A stretch of 64,000 nucleotides of DNA, from NCBI RefSeq assembly GCF_001921865.1, contig NZ_MSCT01000017.1:1-64000 (forward strand), given 5' to 3'. How positions within the stretch are numbered: position 1 is the stretch's first letter; each line of letters begins with the position of its first letter. Positions 9,407-19,110 of this stretch are shown in pieces. Made by a program: the position numbers and the translations under genes. The DNA is from Pseudomonas chlororaphis (GTDB lineage Bacteria > Pseudomonadota > Gammaproteobacteria > Pseudomonadales > Pseudomonadaceae). The notes under the pieces were generated by a model. It had not been told where the DNA came from. It saw only the letters and a list, made by a program, of their open reading frames with translations, and did not search any database.

Positions 9407-12400
9407 TCAGAAGTCGCGTTTGTAGAAGATATCCAGCGAGCTGGCGACGCCGCTGGCCGCCTCCAGATAGACCTTTTTGCTCAACTTGTAGCGCAAGGCG
9501 ATGGTGTTGGCCGGCTCAAAGACCCCCACTCCGTAACGCAGGCTGAGCTTCTCGGAGATATTGCCGCTGGCCACCACGCTGGTGGTGTTGCCGCTGCCCT
9601 GGGTGTCGAGCTGGAAGTCGTCGATCCCCAGGTCCTTGGCCAGGCCGCCGGTGATGTTCGAGCTGCCCATCAGGCCCAGGCCCAGGGCGGCTTGCGCCAG
9701 CATGTTGTTGTCTTCGCCGGTGGTGCTCAACGGCCGTCCGAGCACCAGATAGGACAAGGCCTGTTCCTGGCTCATGGCCGGTTCCGAGAAGATCTGCGTG
9801 GTCGGCTGTTCGGCGCTGCCGCTGAGGCGGATACCGGCGATCACGTCGTCGGTCTGGCGGATCGCCTCGATGTCCAGGTACGGCTGGTCGATCGGCCCGG
9901 CGAACAGCAGCCGTGCCCGGCGCACGTTCAAGCGCTGGCCATAGGCCCGGTAGCGGCCGTCGTTGAGCCACAGCTCGCCGCGGGTGTCCATGTTGTCGCC
10001 GATGTGCACATGGCCTTGCAGGTTGGCGGTCAGGCCGAACCCGGCAAAGCTGAGCTTGTCCTCGCCGACCACCACGTCGATGTCCATCGCCATGGCCATC
10101 GGCGCTTTGCCCTCTTCGGTCTGGTGCCCGACGATTACCGTGTCGTCGGAAACCTTGACTGTCGACGGCGGCAATTCACGAATGGTGATTTCGCCCTTGG
10201 GCACCTGGACCTTGCCGGCGATCGCCAGCTTGTCGTCCTTCATCGATATCTTCAGGTCCGGCGCCACTTCCAGCGCCGCATAGGGTTCGACGGTGACCGG
10301 CAGTTGCGAGCCCTTCAGGCTCAAATCCACCACCAGCGCCTGGCCCCAGGCGATATGCCCGCCCAGGCTGCCCTGCCCGGTCTTGCCGCTCTTCCAGCCA
10401 CCGCTCAACTGCACGCTTTCGCCGGCGATCAGCGCCTGGACTTGCAGGTCCTGGAGGCTGATGGGCAATTCCGGCCCCGAGACTTCGCCGCCGCTGAGGG
10501 CCAGGTTGCCGTTGACCTGCGGCGCCAACAAACCGCCGGAAATGCGCCCGCTGCCGTTCAGGGTACCGGCCAGCTTCTCGACCATCGGTACGAACGGCCG
10601 CGCCACCGCCAGGTCCAGGCCGCTGAGGCGGAACTCGCCGGACAGCGGTTTGTTTTTCGGCAACGGATTGATCTGCGCCTGGAGCATCAACTCACCGAGC
10701 TTGCCGCCGCTGAACGCCAACTGCGTATCGATGCGCTTGGGGCTCAGCGTGGTGTCGAGCTTCAAGGCCTGATAGGGGAAATCCAGCCACTGCTGCTTTT
10801 CCTTGACCCGCAAGGTGCCGCCGCTGGCATCCAGCACAATCAGCCCCTGCGGGCCGGCGGCCGGTACGTCCAGCTTGATATCGGCATTGAGCCGGCCTTT
10901 CCAGGCGAAATCCTTGGGCAGCCACTGCGCCAGGCTGTCGATCGGGAACTGCTTGAGCTGGTAGCGCAACTTCGGCTCGGGCATCAGCCGCTGATCCTCG
11001 CCGCACAGGCTGGCATCACCGCTGGCCCAGCAATGGGCGCCGAAGTTGAGCTTGCCGTCGGCCAGGTATTCAAGCTTGGCCGGCGCTCGCAGCTTCCAGT
11101 CCTGGCCACCCGTCTGGATATCGCCACTGGCCAGGCGCCCGCGCCAGTTGCCCTGGTTGAGGTTGCCGTCCAGGCCCAGCGCCAGCTTGAGCTGCGGGCC
11201 TTGCAGGTCCAGCTGCAGCTTCTGGTTCTTGATATCGCCCTGGCCCGCGACGGTCAGCGTACCCAGCGAGGTTTCGCCGACCTGGATACCGCTGCCCTTG
11301 AGATCGATCCGGGCCCGCTGCGCGCTGTCCAGGTTGGCGTCGAGCGTAAGGTTTTGCAGGCGATTGTCGGCGAATGCCAGTTGCTGGCCCTGCAGGTCGA
11401 GTTTGCCCTGCGGTGCTTTCAGCGTGCCGGCCAGATCGAACCGACCATTGAGCTGGCCACGCAGTTCGGGCCACAGCTGGCCGAGGCGCGGCAACTTGAT
11501 GTCGAGCTGCCCGGCCAGGCGTTGCTGCAGTCGCCCGGAGCCGTTGATGCGGTTGTCGCCCAGGCGGATCTCCAGGGCGCTCAGGTTCCACTGCTCGCCG
11601 CCGCCATCGGCCTTGGCTTGCAGGATCACCGGCTGGCCGCGCAGTTTGCCCTTGAGGTCGAGGTCGGCATTGAGTTTGAGTTGCTGGTTCTTCATTTCAC
11701 CCTGGCTGCGCAACGGGCCGGCCAGCGTGCCGGGCAATTCGGCGACCCAGTACGCCGGGTTGATCGCCGACAGGTCCAAGGCCGTATCCCAGGCGATGCC
11801 GTCGGCGAATTGCAGGTTCAGGTGGCCTTCGGCCTTGCCTTGGCCAGCCGCCAGCTTGAACTCGGGCAGGAAGATTTTCGTCAGGTCGCCGCTGAACGGG
11901 CTGCCGAGGCTGAAGGCGCCCGCCGGGCCATCGAGGTCGCCCTTGAAGTTGCCCAGGTAATTGCCATCGCGATAGGCGACTTCGGCGTTGAAACGCCGCA
12001 CCGCCACCGCCGGCTCCTCGATCAGCGGGTACAGCCGGTGCCAGGGGAAATCCAGCCAGTCGACCTTGGCCTCGGCATTCAGGCCCTGGCTCCAGTCCAG
12101 TTGGCCGCTGAGCTTGAGGCTCTGTTTGTCGTTGGCGGTCAGGTCCAGCGCGGCGATCTGCGCGCCCTTGGCATCGACCTTGCCTTGCAGCGTGAGCGCC
12201 ACCGGCCCTTGCTCGGCTGGCAGGCTGGCCTTGCCCAGCAGTTGGTAACCGGCCTTGAGGTCGCCTTTGCCGCTCAGTTCCAGCTGGTTGAGCATCAGGG
12301 TATCGGGCAGCTCGGCGCTGGCCTTGAAACCATCGGCGGTGATCCGCAGCTCGGCCGGCAGGTTCTCCACCAAGGGCTGTAGCTGCGCGCTCAAGCGACC

Positions 12401-13081
12401 TTGCAGGTAACCGCTGCTGTCGGCCGCGAGCGTGAGGGTTTTCAGCAGATCGCCGTCGACCTTCAGCGCCAGCGCCCACGGCTCGCCGCCGGGCGCCGGC
12501 AGGGTCAGGGTGCCAGCGGCGCTCAAGGGCCAGTCGCCGCTGGGCGACAGCAACCCCGAGAGGTTGAGGCCAAGGTCATCGCGCTGCAGGTTCAGCGAGT
12601 CGATCTGCAAGCCCTTGGCCGTCCACTGCGCCGCCAGTTGCAAGCCCTTGAGTTGCTCGCTGCCGTTGAACGACAGGCTACCGACCCGCACCTGCCCCAG
12701 CTCGATGGCCAGGGGCAATTGCACGTCGGGCAGGCTGATCGGAGCGCTGCTTTCTTCTTCCGCAGCCGGAGGAAATTGCAGGCTGACCTGCTCCACGTCC
12801 AGCTGTTCGATGCACAGGGTCATACGCATCAGGCACGCTGGCGACCAGGAGAATGTTGCTGCCTGGAGTTCGACCCGGCTGCTGTCCTGCTGCCACAACA
12901 GGTGATCAGCACTCCACTGCCCGCCCAGGCGGCCGGCAAAGTTCTCCACCGTCAGCCCCGGCACCAGACCCAGCGCCCAGCGGCTGCCGGCCTGGGTGCC
13001 GAGCAGCGCAACCAGGGCCAATACCACCACTGCCACCAGTGCCAGCAGCGTCGCCGCCGCGATCTTCAAACCACGCTTCAC
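9407..13081 (-). CDS. tamB: Translocation and assembly module protein TamB
   Basis: Very long inner-membrane-anchored protein thought to form a hydrophobic groove across the periplasm for outer membrane protein and phospholipid traffic. 1224 residues. One N-terminal TM (LLALVAVVVLALVALL) is followed by AsmA-like beta repeats, then the conserved C-terminal TamB/DUF490 domain (roughly residues 870-1224, with RGELWLNDGRYRAYGQ and TQIFSEPAMSQEQALSYL). E. coli TamB has 1259. The first codon overlaps the tamA stop by four bases, giving tight coupling to its partner. Confidence 0.96.
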   Translation of the reverse strand: MKRGLKIAAATLLALVAVVVLALVALLGTQAGSRWALGLVPGLTVENFAGRLGGQWSADHLLWQQDSSRVELQAATFSWSPACLMRMTLCIEQLDVEQVSLQFPPAAEEESSAPISLPDVQLPLAIELGQVRVGSLSFNGSEQLKGLQLAAQWTAKGLQIDSLNLQRDDLGLNLSGLLSPSGDWPLSAAGTLTLPAPGGEPWALALKVDGDLLKTLTLAADSSGYLQGRLSAQLQPLVENLPAELRITADGFKASAELPDTLMLNQLELSGKGDLKAGYQLLGKASLPAEQGPVALTLQGKVDAKGAQIAALDLTANDKQSLKLSGQLDWSQGLNAEAKVDWLDFPWHRLYPLIEEPAVAVRRFNAEVAYRDGNYLGNFKGDLDGPAGAFSLGSPFSGDLTKIFLPEFKLAAGQGKAEGHLNLQFADGIAWDTALDLSAINPAYWVAELPGTLAGPLRSQGEMKNQQLKLNADLDLKGKLRGQPVILQAKADGGGEQWNLSALEIRLGDNRINGSGRLQQRLAGQLDIKLPRLGQLWPELRGQLNGRFDLAGTLKAPQGKLDLQGQQLAFADNRLQNLTLDANLDSAQRARIDLKGSGIQVGETSLGTLTVAGQGDIKNQKLQLDLQGPQLKLALGLDGNLNQGNWRGRLASGDIQTGGQDWKLRAPAKLEYLADGKLNFGAHCWASGDASLCGEDQRLMPEPKLRYQLKQFPIDSLAQWLPKDFAWKGRLNADIKLDVPAAGPQGLIVLDASGGTLRVKEKQQWLDFPYQALKLDTTLSPKRIDTQLAFSGGKLGELMLQAQINPLPKNKPLSGEFRLSGLDLAVARPFVPMVEKLAGTLNGSGRISGGLLAPQVNGNLALSGGEVSGPELPISLQDLQVQALIAGESVQLSGGWKSGKTGQGSLGGHIAWGQALVVDLSLKGSQLPVTVEPYAALEVAPDLKISMKDDKLAIAGKVQVPKGEITIRELPPSTVKVSDDTVIVGHQTEEGKAPMAMAMDIDVVVGEDKLSFAGFGLTANLQGHVHIGDNMDTRGELWLNDGRYRAYGQRLNVRRARLLFAGPIDQPYLDIEAIRQTDDVIAGIRLSGSAEQPTTQIFSEPAMSQEQALSYLVLGRPLSTTGEDNNMLAQAALGLGLMGSSNITGGLAKDLGIDDFQLDTQGSGNTTSVVASGNISEKLSLRYGVGVFEPANTIALRYKLSKKVYLEAASGVASSLDIFYKRDF

Positions 13082-14805
13082 AGCTCTGGCCCCATGGAAA
13101 AGTGCAAACGAATGCCGCCGTCATCGTCCAGCGCATGGGCCAGGTCCAGGCGGATCGGCCCCACCGGGGACACCCAGCGCACGCCGACGCCGACGCCGGT
13201 CTTCAGGTTCGGCAATTCAAGCGTGTCAAAGGAGTTGCCCTGGTCGACGAAGGTCGCCAGGCGCCATTTTTCCGCGATCGAGTATTGGTACTCGACACTG
13301 CCGGCCACCATGTAGCGCCCGCCGATCCGGTCGCCGTCGGAGTTCTCCGGCGACAGGCTCTGATAGTTGTAGCCACGCACGCTCTGGTCGCCGCCGGCGA
13401 AGAAGCGCAGCGACGGCGGGATTTTCTTGTAGCCATTGGTGGCGCTGCCGCCGAATTGCACCCGCCCGAGAAAGCGATGGTTGTCCCATACCGTGGTCAA
13501 GCCTTTGAGCATGACGGTGCCATATAAAAGGTTGGTGTCCGAACCCAGCCCTTCCTTGCCCACCTTGGTGTCGAATTGCAGGCGATAGCCGTTGTGCGGG
13601 TCGATGCGGTTGTCGCTGCGCAGGTAGGAATAGCTGATGCCGGGCATCAACAGGGTACTCAGGCCCGAGTCGTCGCCGAGCCGGTATTCCTCGCGCTGCC
13701 ATTTCAGCGAGATGACCCGTTGCCAGCCGCTGGGCAACTTGCTGTGCCACTCGGGGCCCAGGGTGAGCAACTTGCTCAAGGTATCGGTATTGGCGATTTC
13801 TTCGTTCTGGTAACCACCGGCAAATCGCAGCTTGTCGGTCAGCGGCGGGTCCAGCGGGATGTCGTAGAACAAGCCGACGTTCTGCCGCGGCGCGGAGACT
13901 TCCGCCTCCCAGCCGTAGCTGTGGCCTTCGGCGTTTACCCAGTGGCGGGTCCAGTTGGCCTTGGCCCGCGGCCCGACGTCGGTGGAAAACCCCAGGCCCA
14001 GGCCCATGGTGCGCGGCTTGCGGGTTTGCAGCTGGACCGCCACTGGGATCACTTCGGCAGCGGCCGCGGTAGGCGCCGCGTCGACCCGCACGCCTTCGAA
14101 ATAACCGCTCGATTGCAGCGCCTGATTGAGCTCGGCGATCAGTTCGGAATCGTAGGGCGCGCCAGCCTTGAACGGCACCATGCGCTGCAGCAGGTCCTCG
14201 TCGAACGGCGTATCGCCGGCAAAGCTGACCTTGCCCAGTGCATAGCGCGGGCCGCTTTCGTACACCAGTTCGATATCCGCAACCCCGGCCTGGGGGTCTA
14301 CGGACAGTTGCTGGCGGGTGAAGCGCCCGCTGAAAAAACCATAGCGCGAGGCCTGGTTCTGGATCAGGCGCTTGGCGTCTTCGTAAGTGCCATGATTGAG
14401 GATCGCGCCGCTTTTGAGCTGGTCGCTCTTGGGCACGCGAAAATTCTTGAGGGTGGCCGCCGGGCCGTCGACGCGAATGGTGACGTTGCGCAGATGCACC
14501 GGTTCGCCGGGGTCGATGTTGAGCACCAGGCGCGGTTTTTCGCCGCCTTTGACTTCACTGCTGATCTGCGGCTGGTAGTAGCCCAGGGCCTGGGCGGCCT
14601 TGCGCGCCTGCTCCTCGGCGCCGCGACTGAAGCGCAGCAACGCCTCCTCATCGCGCTCGCCCACGCCGCCAATGTAGCCTTCCACATTGGCCTTGAGCTC
14701 GTCGTTAGAGGGTTTGACCCTGACGTCCAATTCGCTTTGCGCCAGCGCCGCACAGCTTGTGAACAGCAGCAACAAGCCGCTGGTGAATCTTCCTGAAAAC
14801 TTCAT
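13078..14805 (-). CDS. tamA: Translocation and assembly module protein TamA (Omp85 family)
   Basis: Outer membrane partner of TamB. The start chosen gives a clean signal peptide (MKFSGRFTSGLLLLFTSC, cleavage after ALA-Q); an in-frame upstream ATG at 14850 would put 15 residues before it. Three POTRA-like domains follow (about residues 25-260), then the 16-strand Omp85 barrel with the FAGGDQSVRGYNYQSLSP motif typical of strand/loop 6 and a C-terminal aromatic-poor strand ending in GPEL. About 575 residues, as in E. coli (577). No strong ribosome site is visible for either start. Confidence 0.94.
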   Translation of the reverse strand: MKFSGRFTSGLLLLFTSCAALAQSELDVRVKPSNDELKANVEGYIGGVGERDEEALLRFSRGAEEQARKAAQALGYYQPQISSEVKGGEKPRLVLNIDPGEPVHLRNVTIRVDGPAATLKNFRVPKSDQLKSGAILNHGTYEDAKRLIQNQASRYGFFSGRFTRQQLSVDPQAGVADIELVYESGPRYALGKVSFAGDTPFDEDLLQRMVPFKAGAPYDSELIAELNQALQSSGYFEGVRVDAAPTAAAAEVIPVAVQLQTRKPRTMGLGLGFSTDVGPRAKANWTRHWVNAEGHSYGWEAEVSAPRQNVGLFYDIPLDPPLTDKLRFAGGYQNEEIANTDTLSKLLTLGPEWHSKLPSGWQRVISLKWQREEYRLGDDSGLSTLLMPGISYSYLRSDNRIDPHNGYRLQFDTKVGKEGLGSDTNLLYGTVMLKGLTTVWDNHRFLGRVQFGGSATNGYKKIPPSLRFFAGGDQSVRGYNYQSLSPENSDGDRIGGRYMVAGSVEYQYSIAEKWRLATFVDQGNSFDTLELPNLKTGVGVGVRWVSPVGPIRLDLAHALDDDGGIRLHFSMGPEL

Positions 14806-14868
14806 AGGCGCGAATGCTATCACGAGCGGGGAACGTGATAGAGCGCGCAAATGCGAGGAAAGTTCTGT

Positions 14869-15519
14869 TCAGCCGCTCGCCCGTTGCAGAACCTGTGGGT
14901 TGGCGTGGAAAAAAACATGTTCGCGGATCGGCCCGACGGCAATCTCGCCGATTTCTTCGTAGCCTTGGCGCTTATAAAACTCCAGGTAACGCGGGTTGCC
15001 GGTGTCCAGCACCACGCCCTGGGAATGCTCGTCCACCGCGCACCAGTTGTGCACGGCCTCCAGCAGTTGTTCGCCGAAGTGCTTGCCCTGGAATTGCGGA
15101 TGGATCCCCAGCAGCGGCAAGACATGCACCGCCTCGCTGGGCAGGCAACCCAGCACCGCCGCGTGATACTCCAGATAGCGCCGGGTACAGCGTAAACCGG
15201 TACTGAGCACCATGCGCAGGCGCCAGGCCCAGCTCTCGGTAATGCCCAGGCGGCGCTGGGGCGGCGCGATCAGAGCGATACCGATCAACCGATCGTTGAC
15301 CAGCAGGCCGATGGCCGGCAGGTCCTGAAGGAAATGCTGCTTGACCAGCTCCCGCACCGTGGCTCGCACCCGTTGCTCGTAACCCGGGCGATCGGACTCG
15401 AACAGATAACCGAAAGTCGGCTCGTGGCGATACGCCTGATACAACAGAGAACGGGCTTCACGGGCGTAGCCGCCGTCGAGCCTGTGAATGTCGGCGATGG
15501 CGGTCGAAGTTTCAGGCAT
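14869..15519 (-). CDS. GNAT-family N-acetyltransferase
   Basis: Acetyl-CoA-dependent acyltransferase fold, 216 residues. The acetyl-CoA binding segment is visible as VLPLLGIHPQFQGKHFGEQL around residue 135-155, followed by VVLDTGNPRYLEFYKRQGYE, the usual motif B and C-terminal strand. The substrate cannot be inferred. GGAGAG lies nine bases before the ATG. It sits 63 bases upstream of tamA on the same strand and could be cotranscribed with it. Confidence 0.85.
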   Translation of the reverse strand: MPETSTAIADIHRLDGGYAREARSLLYQAYRHEPTFGYLFESDRPGYEQRVRATVRELVKQHFLQDLPAIGLLVNDRLIGIALIAPPQRRLGITESWAWRLRMVLSTGLRCTRRYLEYHAAVLGCLPSEAVHVLPLLGIHPQFQGKHFGEQLLEAVHNWCAVDEHSQGVVLDTGNPRYLEFYKRQGYEEIGEIAVGPIREHVFFHANPQVLQRASG

Positions 15520-15932
15520 GGCGATAGCTCTCCCCTGAGCCTGGCTTGGCTGGCCACGCGGCGTGCCGGCGCCCCCCCTGCCAGTGCTTGGTGTGCGTTA
15601 TAGCTACGAGCCTCGAAAGCCCGCGTTCGTTCACTGCCCAAGGACCTTAGCAGCGCATCCACCCCGCCGCCACGCGGGTCGCGGCCCGACTCGTCGGCGG
15701 TTCCAGGACGGCAAGAACTCTTTACGCCCCCCAATGAATAAGGCTCAGTCGCGCAGCCCTATGGGGGAACCTGCGCCTATGCTGAGTACTGCACTCAGAT
15801 TTTTCTGCCGGATTCTCGAAGAGGCCTCATCCAAGTTCAGAACCGTCCTACAGAGTTGCTTAATCATCCTTGATAGGTTCGCGAAGCTCTGCAACGAGCC
15901 ATGGATCAGTCAATGCACAAGGATGATGCTCA
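15520..15932. other. 413-base gap between the GNAT gene and the PAAR effector
   Basis: No convincing gene, RNA or repeat is seen. The stretch holds the divergent promoter region of the GNAT gene and the PAAR effector. Just before the effector start, AAGGAT at 15919-15924 is its ribosome site. Confidence 0.5.
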
Positions 15933-17051
15933 ATGCTTTCTTCTGCTCGCCTGGGCGACAAACACGTCTGCCCTCTTCCCGGCCACGGTACAACCCCTGT
16001 CGTTGCAGCGTCTGACGACATAAATATCAACTTCATGGGAGCCGCCCGCGTCGGTGACACGTGCGGTTGCGGTGCGGTCATCACGACGGGGTTTCCCTCG
16101 ATCGTCCTGAATGGCCGCCCCATGGCCCACCTGGGCAGCCCTACCAGTCACGGCGGGACAATCATCAGCGGCTCCCCCGATACCTTCGGTGGCTTTGTCA
16201 TGGGCTCCACGCCTGGCGCCGTGATCGTTAACTTCGCAGCCCTCGGTGCGTTTCGCCCAGACGGCTCGGTAGATGATGAAAAGATGGCGACCTTGTTAGC
16301 CGACCCGAGGCTGATCGAGAAGGCTACCGCTGCAAATGCCTTGATCGATCCCACTACGGCTTCCAAGACACCTGAAGGGAAGGTCTGTAACGACCCTGAC
16401 CAGATGGAAGAACTGGCGGCCTATATTGCGGGCGAGATGAATAGCAACATCAATAGCCCGCCTGTGCGACAGATGAAGGACTTGAACAGCTTCGACCCTG
16501 CAGCGGAAACACGAAAGTACGCTGAGCTGCCGTTCTATATGCGACTTGGTCCTGGCCCGGACTTCTACAGCTTGGCCCTGGGGAAGAAAGCCAAGGCTTT
16601 TACTATCTGGACTGAGCGAGTCGGTCAGGGTCGCCCCTGGGACCACAAGCCAATACTGCAAAAACTCTTTGGTGAATACCCTTGGCACAAGCAAGGCGCC
16701 TATGAGTATTTTTACGATATTTGGTCGAACATCCATTACGGATATGTGGGTGTCGCAGGTGGGTTTTCCGAGAGTGTCCTATTGGACGGTGCTGGTGTAG
16801 AGCAAATAGGGTCAGACACCTGGCGCTTCATCAAAAACCCTAAGAGATTTGATGGTCCGCAAAGGACTGAGGGGGTTGATGGCATGCGCGCATGGGATGA
16901 TGTGCCCGATAGGGTCTCGATCATTATCGGGATGAACCTATACAAGGAATATCCAAAGGGTGGCCTCACAGGGAAGATCATTATGGAAAAAGTATTGGCA
17001 ATCCCCATAAGCGAATGGGCGAAAGGGGTTCAACCACATGCCTGCAAGTGA
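15933..17051 (+). CDS. PAAR-domain effector with C-terminal toxin domain (type VI secretion)
   Basis: Probable T6SS-delivered polymorphic toxin, 372 residues. Residues 1 to about 95 form a PAAR domain that would cap a VgrG spike: ARLGDKHVCPLP, GAARVGDTCGCGA, GRPMAHLGSPTSHGG and IISGSPDTF. A linker follows. The C-terminal part (about 200-372) contains WDHK (236-239), SNIHYGYVG (265-273) and AWDDVPDRV, which resembles the bacterial toxin 44 (Ntox44) group of predicted nucleases. That assignment is from memory and moderate. GC content and codon use drop noticeably in the second half, a sign of transfer. No VgrG or T6SS core gene is nearby. It overlaps the next gene by 14 bases. Confidence 0.85.
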   Translation: MLSSARLGDKHVCPLPGHGTTPVVAASDDININFMGAARVGDTCGCGAVITTGFPSIVLNGRPMAHLGSPTSHGGTIISGSPDTFGGFVMGSTPGAVIVNFAALGAFRPDGSVDDEKMATLLADPRLIEKATAANALIDPTTASKTPEGKVCNDPDQMEELAAYIAGEMNSNINSPPVRQMKDLNSFDPAAETRKYAELPFYMRLGPGPDFYSLALGKKAKAFTIWTERVGQGRPWDHKPILQKLFGEYPWHKQGAYEYFYDIWSNIHYGYVGVAGGFSESVLLDGAGVEQIGSDTWRFIKNPKRFDGPQRTEGVDGMRAWDDVPDRVSIIIGMNLYKEYPKGGLTGKIIMEKVLAIPISEWAKGVQPHACK

Positions 17052-17454
17052 GAAAAAACTCCATTTAGGGCGGTGGCTTACAGGATTCGTTTGCTTACTT
17101 GTTGCTTGCTGGTATCTGGCTTTGCCAAGGGTCGTCATTTACTACTCAGATGAGGGCTCAGAAGAGTTCAAATACGTCTTCAATACACAGCATTCAATAT
17201 TTCGACGGGACTTGATGCCGGGTGAGACAACCGGAGATGCAGGACATATTTTCCCCGATAAGGATTTCTTCATGATGTTCAATTGGTGGGCCGGTACGAT
17301 CCCGCCACGGTGCATCTACATCACACCAAAACGGTGGAGAACAATGGACATTTACCTTGATGGGAACGGTAGGATCGACATCACTAAAACAGCCCCTGAC
17401 GTTATTGCCCACCTGCAACAGTGTCCCGATCAACCCGATCCTTTTCGGCCCTAA
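17038..17454 (+). CDS. Putative immunity protein for the PAAR toxin (single TM)
   Basis: 138 residues with one N-terminal TM (WLTGFVCLLVACWYLALP, about 13-30) and a soluble domain of about 100 residues on the far side, probably the periplasm. I do not recognise the family. It begins inside the last 14 bases of the toxin gene with AAAGGGG upstream of its ATG, so the two are made together. This arrangement, small size and shared low GC fit a cognate immunity protein. If the soluble domain is periplasmic it is not obvious how it would neutralise a cytoplasmic nuclease, so either the toxin target or the topology needs checking. Confidence 0.6.
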   Translation: MPASEKKLHLGRWLTGFVCLLVACWYLALPRVVIYYSDEGSEEFKYVFNTQHSIFRRDLMPGETTGDAGHIFPDKDFFMMFNWWAGTIPPRCIYITPKRWRTMDIYLDGNGRIDITKTAPDVIAHLQQCPDQPDPFRP

Positions 17455-17736
17455 CGTTTCTGCCAGTGCCGCCATGAGGTAAACCTAACGATATCGTTTG
17501 CAGACAGCATTGCGATTGCCTAGGAAGTAGACCGCAAGGATACGCAGAGGGTGTCTTTCAGGGAGCCTTTAGCGAGTAGCCCCCGCTACGCCTATGCAGA
17601 GTAGCGGGCAAACCTACATATTCTTGGTACACGGTTGCTACACTGTGTCGCGCTCATCTGCGTAGATGTACCTCAAAGACCCTAGACGACTGACTCGAAG
17701 GGTCATTCAGACACCGCTTTGCCAGGACTGCCGACC
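17455..17736. other. 282-base gap downstream of the toxin/immunity pair
   Basis: Low-GC, non-coding. It holds an 8-bp inverted repeat CCCGCTAC / GTAGCGGG (17582-17589 and 17601-17608) without a T tract, perhaps a weak terminator for the immunity gene. The xthA promoter should be in the right half but no confident -35/-10 pair was found. Confidence 0.4.
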
Positions 17737-18549
17737 ATGAAGATCGTCTCGTTCAACATCAACGGGCTGCGTGCCCGCCCCCATCAGTTGGCGGCGCTGA
17801 TCGACAAGCATCAACCGGACGTCATCGGCCTGCAGGAAACCAAGGTCGCGGACGAGCAGTTCCCCCTGGCCGACATCGAGGCGCTGGGGTATCACGTGCA
17901 TTACCACGGGCAGAAAGGCCACTACGGCGTGGCCCTGCTCTCGCGCCAGGCGCCGCTGGCCCTGCACAAAGGCTTCGACGGCGACGAGGAAGACGCCCAG
18001 CGACGTTTTATCTGGGGCACCTTCGCCGACGCCAACGGCACCCCGGTGACCATCATGAACGGCTACTTCCCCCAGGGCGAAAGCCGCGACCACCCCACCA
18101 AGTTCCCGGCCAAGCAGCGCTTCTACAGCGACCTGCAACACCTGCTGGAAACCCGCTTCAGCAACGAACAGCCGCTGGTGGTCATGGGCGACGTGAACAT
18201 TTCCCCGCAAGACTGCGACATCGGCATCGGTCCGGACAACATGAAGCGCTGGCTGAAAACCGGTAAATGCAGCTTCCTGCCGGAAGAGCGCGAGTGGATG
18301 GAACGCCTGAAGAACTGGGGCCTGGTGGACAGTTTCCGCCACCTGAACCCCGAGGTCGCCGACCGTTTCAGCTGGTTCGACTACCGCAGCCGCGGCTTCG
18401 AGGACGAGCCCAAGCGCGGCCTGCGCATCGACCTGATCATGGCCTCCCGGGGCCTGCTGCCACGGGTCAAGGACGCCGGCGTCGACTACGACCTGCGCGG
18501 CATGGAAAAACCTTCCGACCATGCGCCGATCTGGCTCGAACTGAGCTGA
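17737..18549 (+). CDS. xthA: Exodeoxyribonuclease III
   Basis: AP endonuclease and 3'-5' exonuclease of base excision repair. 270 residues with the family motifs: SFNINGLRAR at the start, IGLQETKV (metal-binding Glu), NGYFPQGE, MGDVNISPQDCDIG (catalytic Asp/Asn) and the C-terminal SDHAPIWLEL with the catalytic His. The start at 17737 matches the E. coli enzyme N-terminus (MK-VSFNINGLRAR) and has AGGA about nine bases upstream; an in-frame ATG six codons earlier is less likely. Confidence 0.95.
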   Translation: MKIVSFNINGLRARPHQLAALIDKHQPDVIGLQETKVADEQFPLADIEALGYHVHYHGQKGHYGVALLSRQAPLALHKGFDGDEEDAQRRFIWGTFADANGTPVTIMNGYFPQGESRDHPTKFPAKQRFYSDLQHLLETRFSNEQPLVVMGDVNISPQDCDIGIGPDNMKRWLKTGKCSFLPEEREWMERLKNWGLVDSFRHLNPEVADRFSWFDYRSRGFEDEPKRGLRIDLIMASRGLLPRVKDAGVDYDLRGMEKPSDHAPIWLELS

Positions 18550-18560
18550 TCGCCAGGCAC

Positions 18561-18592
18561 AAAAAAGCCCATCCTCTGGATGGGCTTTTTTA
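18561..18592. terminator. Bidirectional terminator between xthA and the YegP-like gene
   Basis: AAAAAAGCCCATCC / GGATGGGCTTTTTT hairpin with loop TCT. The A and T tracts on both sides fit its position between convergent genes. Confidence 0.9.
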
Positions 18593-18605
18593 TGCGTTCA
18601 ACGGC

Positions 18606-18932
18606 TCAACACAGCTCGACCCGAGTACTGGCGCCGGCCTGCATGATCGCCTCGATGGCCGCCTCGCGGGTCGGCTCCGAGTCGTACAGGTGGCTGACCA
18701 GGATCACCTCCTTGCCCGCCTTGAGGTTGAAGTAGGACTTTCCGCCGGGGGCGATCTTCTTTTCGTAATGATTCGCGGACACGCAGTGGGTACGAAACAG
18801 CGCAATGGCTGCCTCGGCGCTGTCGCGGCAAAGGTAACGGCCGCTTTGAAGCATGGTCTGCGCGTCCCTGGATTTCAGCAGGAACCTGAAACCCCCGCTG
18901 CCATATTGCTTCAGCTCGAACCAGCTACTCAT
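18606..18932 (-). CDS. YegP/UPF0339 family protein (two DUF1508 repeats)
   Basis: 108 residues made of two tandem copies of a roughly 50-residue unit: WFELKQYGSGGFRFLLKSRD followed by ARYLC-type strand/helix, then YEKKIAPGGKSYFNLKAGKE followed by SHLYDSEPTREAAIEAI. This fits the DUF1508/YegP fold, of unknown function. The start at 18932 has a perfect AAGGAG seven bases upstream; a longer reading frame with an extra 34 residues has no such site and a poor N-terminus. Confidence 0.8.
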   Translation of the reverse strand: MSSWFELKQYGSGGFRFLLKSRDAQTMLQSGRYLCRDSAEAAIALFRTHCVSANHYEKKIAPGGKSYFNLKAGKEVILVSHLYDSEPTREAAIEAIMQAGASTRVELC

Positions 18933-19110
18933 TTCATACTCCTTCGACACAAGAAATTGCAGCCGACGCTGCATCGACGCCTGGTAACGACGAGTCCTGG
19001 CCTGCGCCGATTCCCCTCCAGACAAAGTTTTCAACTCTACTGAGCCGGCCGCGCCGGGTCTTTAGGAGCATTCCGAAAAGCCCAAGGAAGACTCTGTTCG
19101 CACTCACGAA

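Noticed and set aside
9692..12382. 896-codon open frame on the plus strand
   Set aside because: Antisense to tamB; low-complexity composition typical of a frame shadow.
17582..17608. Inverted repeat CCCGCTAC/GTAGCGGG as a rho-independent terminator
   Set aside because: No T tract and a long loop; recorded only within the gap description.
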